Assembly (NCBI GenBank): GCA_012838995.1
Contig: DUOD01000029.1
Location: forward strand, 1 to 62,798
Direction: 5' to 3'
Source of the DNA: Clostridiales bacterium
GTDB lineage: Bacteria > Bacillota > Clostridia > DUOD01
DNA: 62,798 nt
Below the pieces are notes generated by a model that saw only the letters and a program-made list of their open reading frames with translations, searched no databases and was not told the origin of the DNA. The number at the start of each line of letters is the position of its first letter. The first letter of the stretch is position 1. Positions 18,266 to 29,070 of this stretch are shown here, in pieces. The translations under genes and the position numbers were made by a program.

Positions 18266-19831
18266 CTATTTTACAGTCTTATAAAGAAAATATTCTATGG
18301 AATCCACCAGCGCCACCCAGCTGGCCTCTATTATGTTTGTGGATACCCCAACGGTACCCCAAATATCCTCCCCGTCGGTGGATTCTATATGAACCCTTAC
18401 ATTGGCCGCGGTAGCCGATGAACTGTCCAGTACCCTGACCTTATAATCGGTCAACCGCATTTTTTTCAACTGGGGATAGAACACCCCTAGGGCCTTCCTC
18501 AAGGCCTTATCCAGTGCGTTTACCGGACCGTCGCCTTCGGCGGCCGTTATTTCCTCCACGCCTTCCACTTCCACCTTTATCATGGCCGAAGCGCTGTTTG
18601 CGCCCTGCCACGGTTCTTCGGCCAGTACCTTAAAATCCTTTACGGTAAAGAATTTCTTATCCTTTCCCAGCTTTCTCCTAACCATTAATTCAAAGGAGCT
18701 CTCCGCCCCTTCGAACTGATAACCCCTGTGCTCCAATTCCTTTAATTTATCTATTATCTCCTGGGTAAGGGGAGATTCCTTGGTAATGGTAGGATCTATC
18801 TTTCTTATCCTGGACAATATGGTGCTCCTGCCGGACACCTCGGACATTAAAATCCTGCGCTCGTTACCCACCAGTTCGGGCTTTATGTGTTCAAAGGACG
18901 CTGGGTTTTTATTGACGGCGTCGATGTGCATACCGCCCTTATGGGCAAAGGCGCTATTCCCTACGTAGGGCATCCTCTCGTTATGGGCCAGATTGGCGAT
19001 TTCGCTTACATACCTGGAAGTACTGGTAAGCTCGGCCAGTTTTTCAGGGTCTATGCACCTATAGCCGAGTTTTAACTGTACATTTGGTATTATTGAACAT
19101 AGGTTGGCATTACCGCACCGTTCCCCGTACCCGTTAATGGTACCCTGAACCTGGACCGCCCCGCACTTAACCGCCATCAACGAGTTGGCCACCGCCATTT
19201 CGGTGTCATTATGACAGTGGATGCCCACCGGTATGTCAAAGGTTTCCACCACCTTTCGGGTAATGTCCTGGATATCCAAGGGGAAGGTGCCGCCGTTGGT
19301 ATCGCACAGTACCAGCCAATCGGCACCGCCTTGGGCGGCCGCTTTTAATGTTTCCATGGCATACTCGGGGTTGTTTTTATAGCCGTCGAAGAAATGTTCA
19401 GCATCATACACGACTTCCTTGCCATGACCCTTCAAATACTCTATGGTTTCGCGTATCATGTTCAAATTTTCTTCCAGGGTAGTCCGTATAACGTCGGTAA
19501 CATGGAAATCCCAACTCTTACCGAAAATAGCCACCACCTGGGTATTGGCCCTCAAGATGGATTTAATGTTTTGATCGTCCTTTACGTGGGTATTGGCCCT
19601 ACGGGTGCTTCCAAAGGAAGTCAGTTTACTATGGCGCAGGCGCCTTTGGGACATCCGGTTAAAAAAATTCAGGTCCTTAGGATTGGAACCTGGGTTGCCC
19701 GCTTCAATATAGTCAACTCCTAACGCGTCCAATCGCTCCACAATTCTTAATTTGTCCTCTACGGAAAAGGATATACCCTCAGCCTGGGCACCGTCCCTTA
19801 ATGTGGAATCATAAATATATATCTTTTTCAT
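18266..19831 (-). CDS. cimA: (R)-citramalate synthase
   Basis: 521-aa member of the HMGL-like/LeuA family that condenses pyruvate with acetyl-CoA to citramalate, the first step of the threonine-independent isoleucine pathway. The N-terminal barrel starts [19 protein letters not shown] (AQ where LeuA has EQSPG) and has the metal ligands in [15 protein letters not shown] and [13 protein letters not shown]-terminal LeuA-type regulatory domain is present from about residue 395. The [10 protein letters not shown] signature and 521-aa length distinguish it from LeuA, encoded 15 bases upstream. No threonine deaminase is seen in the window, consistent with this route supplying 2-oxobutyrate. Confidence 0.92.
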   Translation of the reverse strand: MKKIYIYDSTLRDGAQAEGISFSVEDKLRIVERLDALGVDYIEAGNPGSNPKDLNFFNRMSQRRLRHSKLTSFGSTRRANTHVKDDQNIKSILRANTQVVAIFGKSWDFHVTDVIRTTLEENLNMIRETIEYLKGHGKEVVYDAEHFFDGYKNNPEYAMETLKAAAQGGADWLVLCDTNGGTFPLDIQDITRKVVETFDIPVGIHCHNDTEMAVANSLMAVKCGAVQVQGTINGYGERCGNANLCSIIPNVQLKLGYRCIDPEKLAELTSTSRYVSEIANLAHNERMPYVGNSAFAHKGGMHIDAVNKNPASFEHIKPELVGNERRILMSEVSGRSTILSRIRKIDPTITKESPLTQEIIDKLKELEHRGYQFEGAESSFELMVRRKLGKDKKFFTVKDFKVLAEEPWQGANSASAMIKVEVEGVEEITAAEGDGPVNALDKALRKALGVFYPQLKKMRLTDYKVRVLDSSSATAANVRVHIESTDGEDIWGTVGVSTNIIEASWVALVDSIEYFLYKTVK

Positions 19832-19846
19832 GGTACCACCTCCACC

Positions 19847-21370
<1,524 letters not shown>

Positions 21371-21386
21371 AACCAACCCTCCTGCT

Positions 21387-22896
<1,510 letters not shown>

Positions 22897-22915
22897 TGAC
22901 TCCACCTCCTTAGTT

Positions 22916-24550
22916 TTAAACCCTACAGGGCGATGTTTTCTCATTAACGTCTGTCTTAACCTCCACCAGCACTGAGGTCTTGCTGTTAATGAGCGTGTCA
23001 ATGGCTTCGTCCACCTCATCCTCCCTGTCAACTCTTAAAGCAGGGAGTCCGTAAGCCTCTGCCAGCTTACAAAAATCGGGGTTGCCCGTTAAATGGACCT
23101 GGCAATACCTGCAGTTATAATGCTGTTGCTGCAGCTCCCTCACCATACCCAGGGCGTTGTTGTTGAATAACAGTATCTTTACCACCAGGTCCTCCTGTTT
23201 CAAAAGGGCCAGCTCTTGTAGGCTCATTTGCAAGCTGCCGTCGCCGGTCACCAGTATAACCTCATTATTCCTATCGGCCAATTTAGCGCCTATGGCAGCC
23301 GGCAGACCATAGCCCATGGTACCCAGTCCGCCGGATGTTAAGAATGTTCTGGGCTTTTTAACTGTATAGTAATTTCCCGCCCATATCTGATGCTGACCAA
23401 CATCGGTCACCAGCACCGTTTTATCCTTATCTACCTTATCCGATAACCTTGTTAGAATATAACCCGGCTTTAATGACCGGCAGAATAAACCTTTATGATG
23501 ATATTTATCCTTCCAGGCTTTAATGTCCTGTAGCCAGTCGCTGTCCTGCCTTTTAAGATTATATTTCAGCAGCTCGGTGAGGGTACATTTAACATCACCG
23601 ACTATGGGTATATTGGTGTTCACGTTTTTGCCTATCTCTGCAGGGTCTATATCTATATGAACTATAACGGCATTGGCGGCAAAAGTATCGGTACTGCCGG
23701 TGGCCCTGTCGCCTAAGCGTGCACCTATCACTATCAAAAGATCGGCCATGGCCACGGCCCTGTTGGCGGCATAACTACCGTGCTGTCCCAGCATGCCCAG
23801 GCTCAGGGGATGGTCCCCCGGAAAGGCACCTATACCCATTAGGGTGGTGGCCACCGGCGCCTTTATCCTTTGGGACAATTGGGCGATCTCATCGGCGGCA
23901 TTGGAGGTTATAACCCCGCCCCCGGCGCATATTACCGGTCGGGAGCATTTTTCTATGGCCTTTGCCACCCTTTTTATCTGCAAGGGGTGACCGGCATAGG
24001 TCGGCTTATAGCCCCTTAATTCTACCCTGTCGGGGTAGTTATAGTCAATCTCTTCCATAGCAACGTCCTTGGGTACGTCCACCAGTACCGGCCCCGGCCT
24101 GCCGGTAGAGGCTATATAGAAGGCCTCGGCTATTATTCTGGGCAGTTCCCTGGCATCCTTAACCAGGTAATTGTGTTTGCAAAAGGGTTCGGTGGCACCG
24201 GTAATGTCTACTTCCTGGAAAACATCCCTTCCTATCATTTCAACCGGAACTTGGCCGGTAATGGCCACTATGGGTATTGAATCCATATATGCGGTGGCTA
24301 TGCCGGTAACCAGGTTGGTAGCCCCCGGTCCGGAAGTGGCCATGCATACACCCACTTCGCCGGTTATCCTTGCATACCCGCTGGCTTCATGAACGGCAGC
24401 CTGCTCCTGCCTAACCAGTACGTGTTTAATGGACGAATCCATTAAACTATCATACAGTGGAAGGACTGCCCCTCCGGGATAACCGAAAATCACCTTAACG
24501 TTATTCCGTTCCAGACTTTTTATAATTGCCTGTGCTCCCGTCATTCTCAT
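22916..24550 (-). CDS. ilvB: Acetolactate synthase catalytic (large) subunit
   Basis: 544-aa thiamine-diphosphate enzyme that makes acetolactate (valine, leucine) and acetohydroxybutyrate (isoleucine). The catalytic glutamate lies in RQEQAAVHEASGYAR, the FAD/TPP region in FGYPGGAVLPLYD, and the TPP-Mg motif is GDGSLQMSLQELA through LLFNN. It is slightly short of the usual 550-560 residues but complete. It is the first gene of the operon and the direct target of the ykkC aptamer and T-box leader. The ribosome site is GGAGG about 11 bases before the ATG. Confidence 0.96.
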   Translation of the reverse strand: MRMTGAQAIIKSLERNNVKVIFGYPGGAVLPLYDSLMDSSIKHVLVRQEQAAVHEASGYARITGEVGVCMATSGPGATNLVTGIATAYMDSIPIVAITGQVPVEMIGRDVFQEVDITGATEPFCKHNYLVKDARELPRIIAEAFYIASTGRPGPVLVDVPKDVAMEEIDYNYPDRVELRGYKPTYAGHPLQIKRVAKAIEKCSRPVICAGGGVITSNAADEIAQLSQRIKAPVATTLMGIGAFPGDHPLSLGMLGQHGSYAANRAVAMADLLIVIGARLGDRATGSTDTFAANAVIVHIDIDPAEIGKNVNTNIPIVGDVKCTLTELLKYNLKRQDSDWLQDIKAWKDKYHHKGLFCRSLKPGYILTRLSDKVDKDKTVLVTDVGQHQIWAGNYYTVKKPRTFLTSGGLGTMGYGLPAAIGAKLADRNNEVILVTGDGSLQMSLQELALLKQEDLVVKILLFNNNALGMVRELQQQHYNCRYCQVHLTGNPDFCKLAEAYGLPALRVDREDEVDEAIDTLINSKTSVLVEVKTDVNEKTSPCRV

Positions 24551-24625
24551 AATATCTAATACCTCCTATGGACAGGGAATTGTCCACATACCTTTCACCT
24601 ATTATGCATTATACCCCCATATATA

Positions 24626-24669
24626 ACAAAACCTCCTTCTGTCCCTAATAAACTTAGGGGCGGAAGGAG
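24626..24669 (-). terminator. T-box-controlled terminator before ilvB
   Basis: On the minus strand CTCCTTC-CGC-CCCTAA pairs with TTAGGG-ACA-GAAGGAG, followed by GTTTTGTT. The 5' side lies just after the T-box sequence AGGGTGGTACCGCG, so formation of the antiterminator would compete with this hairpin in the standard way. Confidence 0.88.
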
Positions 24670-24895
24670 TAATGCTTCGCGGTACCACCCTAATTCACAG
24701 CCAAACTTCACATGCAGGCTGCGATCTTATTTATTGATAACGGTAAAACCACCGGAAAGCCCTACACAGATATGCCATCCTTCAAGCTACGGCTTAGGAG
24801 CGAGCTATTATATACCTATTACCGCCGCCTTCCACCCACCGGCGGCTCTCTTGAGGTAATACGGGTATTTTTTCTCTCCCTCATCGCCTTTCTCA
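24626..24895 (-). promoter_or_regulatory. T-box leader of the ilv-leu operon
   Basis: tRNA-sensing leader. The 14-base T-box AGGGTGGTACCGCG is at 24691-24678 (minus strand). Stem I starts near 24895 (GGCGATGAGGGAGAG), has a distal AGAGAG plus CCGCC/GGCGG hairpin, and closes with CTCGCTCC. Below the helix ATACC/GGTAT, the 3' side of the specifier loop reads ATAATAG; the triplet followed by a purine would be ATA (Ile), but CTC (Leu) just downstream cannot be excluded. In this family, uncharged cognate tRNA stabilises the antiterminator and turns the operon on. It lies immediately after a ykkC aptamer and its terminator. Confidence 0.9.
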
Positions 24896-24911
24896 TATTA
24901 AAATGCAATAT

Positions 24912-24966
24912 AAAAAACGACCCCGACAGAACTTCCGAAAAGAAGAAACCTGCCGCCGGGCCTTTG
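24912..24966 (-). terminator. Putative terminator of the ykkC aptamer
   Basis: Downstream of the aptamer, CCCG-GCG-GCAG can pair with CTGT-CGGG, capped by a CTTC/GAAG hairpin and followed by GTTTTTT. The 5' arm shares the GCCCGG bases that belong to the conserved aptamer core, so ligand binding should prevent the terminator, as in other ykkC-class ON switches. Confidence 0.65.
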
Positions 24967-25068
24967 GTCCCCACGGTGTAATACTGACCGTGGACCGTGT
25001 TTTGTACCGCTTGGTCGATGGCCCGCATACTAGCGGCACAACCCTAGGTACGTTCCCTTCTTGCTCCG
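24945..25068 (-). promoter_or_regulatory. ykkC-class riboswitch aptamer, probably ppGpp subtype (2a)
   Basis: The minus strand carries the ykkC core in order: ACCTAGGGTT (about 25050), a CCGC/GCGG hairpin, GACCAAGCGGTAC closing P1 with GTACC, then P3 (GGTCC-ACGGT paired with ACCGT-GG-GGACC) and the conserved GTGGGGACCAAAGGCCCGG. This layout is specific to the ykkC family, whose subtypes sense guanidine, ppGpp, PRPP and others. Subtype 2a (ppGpp) is the one known to occur before branched-chain amino acid genes, so ppGpp is the best guess from context; the discriminating nucleotides were not verified. Only 50 bases separate it from the T-box. Confidence 0.82.
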
Positions 25069-25086
25069 ATTTAAAGTTTTTTAAAC

Positions 25087-25115
25087 ATAATACCAATAGT
25101 GTTGCCGTTTGTCAA
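25087..25115 (-). promoter_or_regulatory. Promoter of the ilv-leu operon
   Basis: TTGACA (25115-25110) and TATTAT (25092-25087) with 17-base spacing on the minus strand, about 20 bases before the ykkC aptamer. Transcription would start near 25080 and pass two leader terminators before ilvB. Confidence 0.8.
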
Positions 25116-25153
25116 CGGTTTTTGGGAAATTTATTGCCTTTTCCCGTAATCCC

Positions 25154-25237
25154 AAAATAACCTTTAATTTTATAGCCAAATGGAGTAAAATAGACAAAAT
25201 AACCTTTAATTTTATAGCCAAATGGAGTAAAATAGAT
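25154..25237 (+). repeat. Two tandem copies of a 42-base promoter-like unit upstream of fba
   Basis: The units 25154-25195 and 25196-25237 are identical except for their last base. Each contains TTTAAT, 17 bases, then TAAAAT, i.e. a plausible SigA-type promoter reading towards the aldolase gene 64 bases downstream. The duplication has the look of a recent tandem event and may double promoter strength. Confidence 0.85.
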
Positions 25238-25300
25238 ATGATTGATGGTTAAGAACACTAATACGGGTTTATTATATTTAAATATTTAGGAGGTAATCAT

Positions 25301-26230
25301 ATGCCACTGGTAACATCAAAGGAAATGCTTAAAAAAGCCTATGAAGGCGGTTATGCCGTCGGTGCCTTCAATGTAAACAATATGGAAATAATCCAAGGGA
25401 TCACCGAAGCCGCCAGGGAAGTAAACGCTCCTTTGATTCTTCAGGTATCGGCGGGAGCCAGGAAATATGCTAAACATACATACCTGATGAAGCTTATAGA
25501 AGCCGCTATAGAGGATACCGATCTTCCTGTCTGCGTTCATCTGGACCACGGTGAGAGCTTTGAGATTTGCAAAGCCTGTATTGACGGCGGATTTACATCT
25601 GTTATGATAGACGGGTCCAAATATCCCTTTGAAGAAAATATCAGGCTCACCAAACAGGTTGTGGATTACGCCCATGAAAGGGGTGTGGTGGTGGAAGGCG
25701 AACTGGGAAGACTGGCCGGCATCGAAGATGATATAAACGTATCCGACAAGGACGCTGCCTTCACCGATCCCGACCAGGTACAAGAGTTTGTGGAACGGAC
25801 CGGGGTGGATTCCCTTGCCATTGCCATTGGCACAAGCCATGGCGCCTTCAAATTTAAGGGCAAACCCAGGCTAAGATTTGATATTTTGGAGGAAATAGAA
25901 AAAAAGATACCGGGGTTCCCCATAGTATTACACGGCGCCTCCTCCGTTCTCCCTGAATATGTGGAAACAATCAATAAATACGGCGGTAAAATTCCGGGGG
26001 CTCAGGGCGTACCCGAGGACATGTTAAGAAAAGCAGCTTCCATGGCCGTATGCAAGATTAATATCGACTCCGATTTAAGGTTGGCAATGACCGCCGCCGT
26101 CAGAAAGCATTTGGCTCAAAACCCTGAAGACTTTGACCCCAGAAAGTACTTGTCCCCGGCCAGACAGGCCATCAAAGAAATTGTAAAGCACAAACTGGTT
26201 AACGTGCTGGGATGTAACGACAAGATATAA
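25301..26230 (+). CDS. fba: Class II fructose-1,6-bisphosphate aldolase
   Basis: 309-aa zinc-dependent aldolase cleaving fructose-1,6-bisphosphate in glycolysis, or condensing triose phosphates in gluconeogenesis. Zinc and catalytic motifs are VCVHLDHGESFEIC (His-Asp-His), EGELGRLAG, AIAIGTSHGAFKFKG and VLHGASSVLPEY, with the phosphate-binding KINIDSDLRLAM near the C-terminus. It is a single-gene unit on the plus strand, ribosome site AGGAGG 7 bases before the ATG, with its own terminator and a duplicated promoter-like repeat upstream. Tagatose-bisphosphate aldolase is a less likely alternative because no sugar-catabolic neighbours are present. Confidence 0.93.
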   Translation: MPLVTSKEMLKKAYEGGYAVGAFNVNNMEIIQGITEAAREVNAPLILQVSAGARKYAKHTYLMKLIEAAIEDTDLPVCVHLDHGESFEICKACIDGGFTSVMIDGSKYPFEENIRLTKQVVDYAHERGVVVEGELGRLAGIEDDINVSDKDAAFTDPDQVQEFVERTGVDSLAIAIGTSHGAFKFKGKPRLRFDILEEIEKKIPGFPIVLHGASSVLPEYVETINKYGGKIPGAQGVPEDMLRKAASMAVCKINIDSDLRLAMTAAVRKHLAQNPEDFDPRKYLSPARQAIKEIVKHKLVNVLGCNDKI

Positions 26231-26258
26231 AGATATACAATTTAGCCTATTCTACAAT

Positions 26259-26300
26259 AAAAAGCCCAAGACTTATAATTTATAGGTCTTGGGCTTTTTG
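26259..26300 (+). terminator. Terminator of fba
   Basis: AAAAAGCCCAAGAC pairs with GTCTTGGGCTTTTT around an AT-rich loop, ending in a T-tract: a textbook intrinsic terminator, usable in both directions. Confidence 0.92.
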
Positions 26301-26607
26301 TCTTATCTCTATAGTCATAGAGAAAACCGGCTTTTTTATACGACCTAAAGTTTTTATGCTTTATATGTTATTGCGCTAATAATTTTTTCATATATGTTTC
26401 CGCTAATCCTTTATATTATTATCATTGTTGAGCAGTCCTTGTGATTTTATGCTTTTTGGGCCAAAAAATTTTATCACAAAGTAATAACTTACTTAGTTAA
26501 TAGTTATTGTTTATTCAACAATCTATTCCGGGGTTGCAGAGTTTTTACTCAAATCCACATATGCTTCTATACTTTATTTAATTAAAATTTTATTAATAAC
26601 ATCTGCC
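26301..26607. other. AT-rich gene-free stretch
   Basis: No coding frame or RNA motif recognised. A nested inverted repeat (GTGAT / ATCAC enclosing TTTTTGG / CCAAAAA, about 26431-26468) is the only structure seen. Confidence 0.3.
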
Positions 26608-26820
26608 TTATACATCGTCTTCTGTGGCTTCATGGGCAGCCACAAGTACTTTTTTAACGGCTTTTTCAAACTTTTCCCTGGGCAGCATTACAATTCTTCC
26701 GCATTTTAAACATTTCATCTTAAAATCCATACCTACCCTTATGACTTCCCATTGGTCATTACCGCAGGGATGTTGTTTTTTGGATTGGATTATGTCTCCG
26801 ATACTGTATTTTATCGCCAT
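26608..26820 (-). CDS. DUF951 family small protein (YyzM-like)
   Basis: 70-aa protein with the DUF951 pattern: GDIIQSKKQHPCG near residue 8, then a CLKCGR metal-knuckle-like motif and LPREKFEKAVKKV. Function is unknown. In many Firmicutes the gene lies close to the parA/parB/oriC region; here it is about 16 kb further out. Ribosome site GGAGGTGTTGAT precedes the ATG. The gene stands alone on the minus strand. Confidence 0.85.
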   Translation of the reverse strand: MAIKYSIGDIIQSKKQHPCGNDQWEVIRVGMDFKMKCLKCGRIVMLPREKFEKAVKKVLVAAHEATEDDV

Positions 26821-27012
26821 ATCAACACCTCCAGCAAAAGTGTAACAATGTCCTTATATCTCCAAAGGGCCGTTGAGCGGGTTATGCCTTTATTTAAGAC
26901 CTATATCGGCCTTGGAAAACATTCGACTTTGACAAAGGATATCCTCTTCCCCGGCCGGGGCACACCCAATCCCGTCCGGTATTCCATACTCAAACAAGGT
27001 GTACCCCACGGC

Positions 27013-27603
27013 TTAGATCACTATGGTATTTGCTCCTCGGATCATCTTATCTACCATAACGGTCATATTGGCGGTACCCCCCACCACCAGTTTATCCTTA
27101 AGCCCGTAATAGTCCAGACAGGTAATTGAGGACAGTACCTCCACCCCTTTTTGACTAAGCTCCCTTATCACGTCCACCACCGGGGAACCCTCCACCGTAA
27201 GCTTAACCCCGGCATTGACGAAGAGCACACCCTTTGGCAAATTTCCACCCTGCCCTAGGTTAAACAGAAAACTCCTCATCAGGGTACTGCCCAGCTGGTC
27301 ATCGCCCCGGCCGAAGGTGGCCATGGTTATTACCACAACGGAATTTCCAAAGGAAGGCGGCCTAATCTTATGATACTCCTCCAGCTTGGGAGTCTTATAC
27401 ATATCTATATAGTATCTGCCTTCATGCTCATAGGTGTTTACTCTATACATCATGGACCTGGCCATGGCTTCTATTTTTTTGCTGTATTCCTTATTATCCA
27501 CCACAGCGGTAAATTTGTCCTTTGCCGGATGCTCCAGCATCTGTTTTATTTTAGCCAGATGTTGTGGGTGCTCTATCCAGGTAACATCCTTAAACCCTTC
27601 CAT
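27013..27603 (-). CDS. YedF-like selenium-metabolism protein with degenerate TusA domain
   Basis: 196-aa protein. The C-terminal half (from about residue 88: VVVITMATFGRGDDQLG, then FVNAGVKLTVEGS, SSITCLDYYGLKDKL) is a DsrE-like domain of the selenium_YedF type. The N-terminal half aligns with the TusA/SirA fold (TAVVDNKEYSKKIEAMA, GRYYIDMYK) but lacks the CPxP motif: the position reads EHPQHL. In YedF proteins that cysteine is thought to carry sulfur or selenium, so any carrier role must use the C-terminal Cys instead. AAGGAGG precedes the ATG. No selA/B/D genes are in the window, so the selenium link is by family only. Confidence 0.8.
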   Translation of the reverse strand: MEGFKDVTWIEHPQHLAKIKQMLEHPAKDKFTAVVDNKEYSKKIEAMARSMMYRVNTYEHEGRYYIDMYKTPKLEEYHKIRPPSFGNSVVVITMATFGRGDDQLGSTLMRSFLFNLGQGGNLPKGVLFVNAGVKLTVEGSPVVDVIRELSQKGVEVLSSITCLDYYGLKDKLVVGGTANMTVMVDKMIRGANTIVI

Positions 27604-27630
27604 GGGAAACCTCCTTAAAACTTGTATTAT

Positions 27631-28341
27631 CTACTTTTTACATCTGTTTACCAAAGCCCTAAAAAGACATAGCATCTTAGTATCCTTGTCCATCATCCTC
27701 TCGGGATGCCATTGTACTCCCAAAACAAAGAAGTCGCCCACCCCTTCAATCAACTCAATTATGCCATCCTCAGAACGTCCGGTGACTTTTAGGCCGGGTG
27801 CGGCATCCTTGACGGCCTGGTGATGGAAACTGTTAACCCTGATCCTTTGTGTGTTAAATATTTTTCCGGCAAAACCGTTCTTTGTCAAACACACCGTGTG
27901 GGTGGGCCACCAGCCCGGTGCATCCTGGTGGTGTTTATACAGTCTTTGGCCATGGGGATGTTGGGTATATATATCCTGATACAGGCTGCCCCCCAGGGCA
28001 ACGTTTATCACCTGCATGCCCCTGCATATCCCCATCAGCGGGATACCCATAATACTCGCCCATTTTACCAGTTCTACCTCGAACCCATCCCTTTCCGGGG
28101 CCACCCTTTTCATTTCCCTTACCGGGTTTTCGCCAAAGAAACTGGGGTCTATATCCCCACCCCCGGTTAACAATATTCCATCCACCCTTTCAAGCAGCGG
28201 CTGTATATCATCAACGTCCAAGTTTCCCACCATTACCGGCAAGCCCCCGGCCTTTAAAACACCCTGCCAATATAGTCTGTTTAGCGAATATTTTTGATGG
28301 GGCCATTCATCGTGGACGGTTATGGCGATCAGCGGTTTCAA
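27631..28341 (-). CDS. Class I glutamine-amidotransferase-like hydrolase (PuuD/YvdE family)
   Basis: 236-aa member of peptidase family C26, related to gamma-glutamyl-GABA hydrolase. The nucleophile elbow GICRGMQVINV and the catalytic histidine in VQWHPERM are present, with GGGDIDPSFFGE upstream forming the substrate pocket. Members hydrolyse gamma-glutamyl amides to release glutamate. The start is a TTG with GGGGGGAT just upstream. It lies 19 bases after the ANTAR regulator and in the same direction as glnA, so a nitrogen-recycling role is plausible. Confidence 0.88.
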   Translation of the reverse strand: MKPLIAITVHDEWPHQKYSLNRLYWQGVLKAGGLPVMVGNLDVDDIQPLLERVDGILLTGGGDIDPSFFGENPVREMKRVAPERDGFEVELVKWASIMGIPLMGICRGMQVINVALGGSLYQDIYTQHPHGQRLYKHHQDAPGWWPTHTVCLTKNGFAGKIFNTQRIRVNSFHHQAVKDAAPGLKVTGRSEDGIIELIEGVGDFFVLGVQWHPERMMDKDTKMLCLFRALVNRCKK

Positions 28342-28360
28342 TGGTATCCCCCCATTATTG

Positions 28361-28924
28361 CTACCGGGTTGTGTTACGGGCCGTTATAATCGCCCGGGCA
28401 ACGTCCTTCATGGGCAATCCCCTATCCATGCTCTCCTTTTGTATCCTCCTGAAGGCCTCCTGCTCGGTAAGACCCAGGTCGCGCATTAGTATTCCCTTTG
28501 CCCTTTCTATATATTTTCTGTTTTCCAGAATGTCTTTGAGTTTATCTATCTCCCTCTCCAGTTTTTTAATCCTTTGCCGGTTTATAAAAACCAGATTTAC
28601 GCTTTGGAGCAATGTCGATTTGGTTATTGGTTTGCTTATAAATGGAAAGGAAATATCTTGGTCGATGGATGCATTCCCGGCTATGAGAATAACGTCGGAC
28701 AGTCGGCTTTCATCGATTATACCGGCCAACTGCAACCCTCCCATGGTCGGCAGGTCCATATCTATAACAGCCAGGTCCGGTTTTAAAGTACGTATCTTCC
28801 TTAAGGCGCTGCCGGCGTCCACGGCAGTGCCTACTACATTATATCCCGCCTCCGTTAATACATGCCTGATCCTTTTGATAAATTTTTTATTTCTATGGGC
28901 GATAAAAACCCGCCTTCGCTCCAT
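28361..28924 (-). CDS. ANTAR-domain RNA-binding response regulator (NasT/NitR-like)
   Basis: 187-aa protein with an N-terminal receiver-like domain (LAVIDMDLPTMGGL containing the acceptor Asp, and Lys in FISKPIT), a coiled-coil linker (IKKLEREIDKLKDILE) and a C-terminal ANTAR domain (AKGILMRDLGLTEQEAFRRI, then PMKDVARAIITA). ANTAR domains bind paired hexaloop hairpins and prevent transcription termination. The usual acidic pair at the start of the receiver is replaced (FIAHRNK), so phosphorylation may be weak or absent. It follows glnA, as the nitR gene does in solventogenic clostridia, and the glnA leader contains a matching hexaloop hairpin. Confidence 0.92.
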   Translation of the reverse strand: MERRRVFIAHRNKKFIKRIRHVLTEAGYNVVGTAVDAGSALRKIRTLKPDLAVIDMDLPTMGGLQLAGIIDESRLSDVILIAGNASIDQDISFPFISKPITKSTLLQSVNLVFINRQRIKKLEREIDKLKDILENRKYIERAKGILMRDLGLTEQEAFRRIQKESMDRGLPMKDVARAIITARNTTR

Positions 28925-29030
28925 CCCTTCATCCCCAAGCCACGGAATTTACCGTATAATATAGTGGTATTCTAATAATAGCATAAAAATCCCCCGGTTT
29001 GCATAGGAAAAACCCTATTTAACAAACAAA

Positions 29031-29058
29031 TACAGCACCCATTTATCCGAGTGCTGTA
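29031..29058 (-). terminator. Terminator after glnA
   Basis: TACAGCAC pairs with GTGCTGTA around a 12-base loop, followed on the minus strand by TTTGTTTG. It separates glnA from the ANTAR regulator gene, so the latter is made by readthrough or from its own promoter. Confidence 0.8.
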
Positions 29059-29070
29059 TTCGTTTTATGG

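Noticed and set aside
25154-25237. CRISPR or longer tandem array upstream of fba
   Set aside because: Only two adjacent copies with no spacers; no cas genes in the window.
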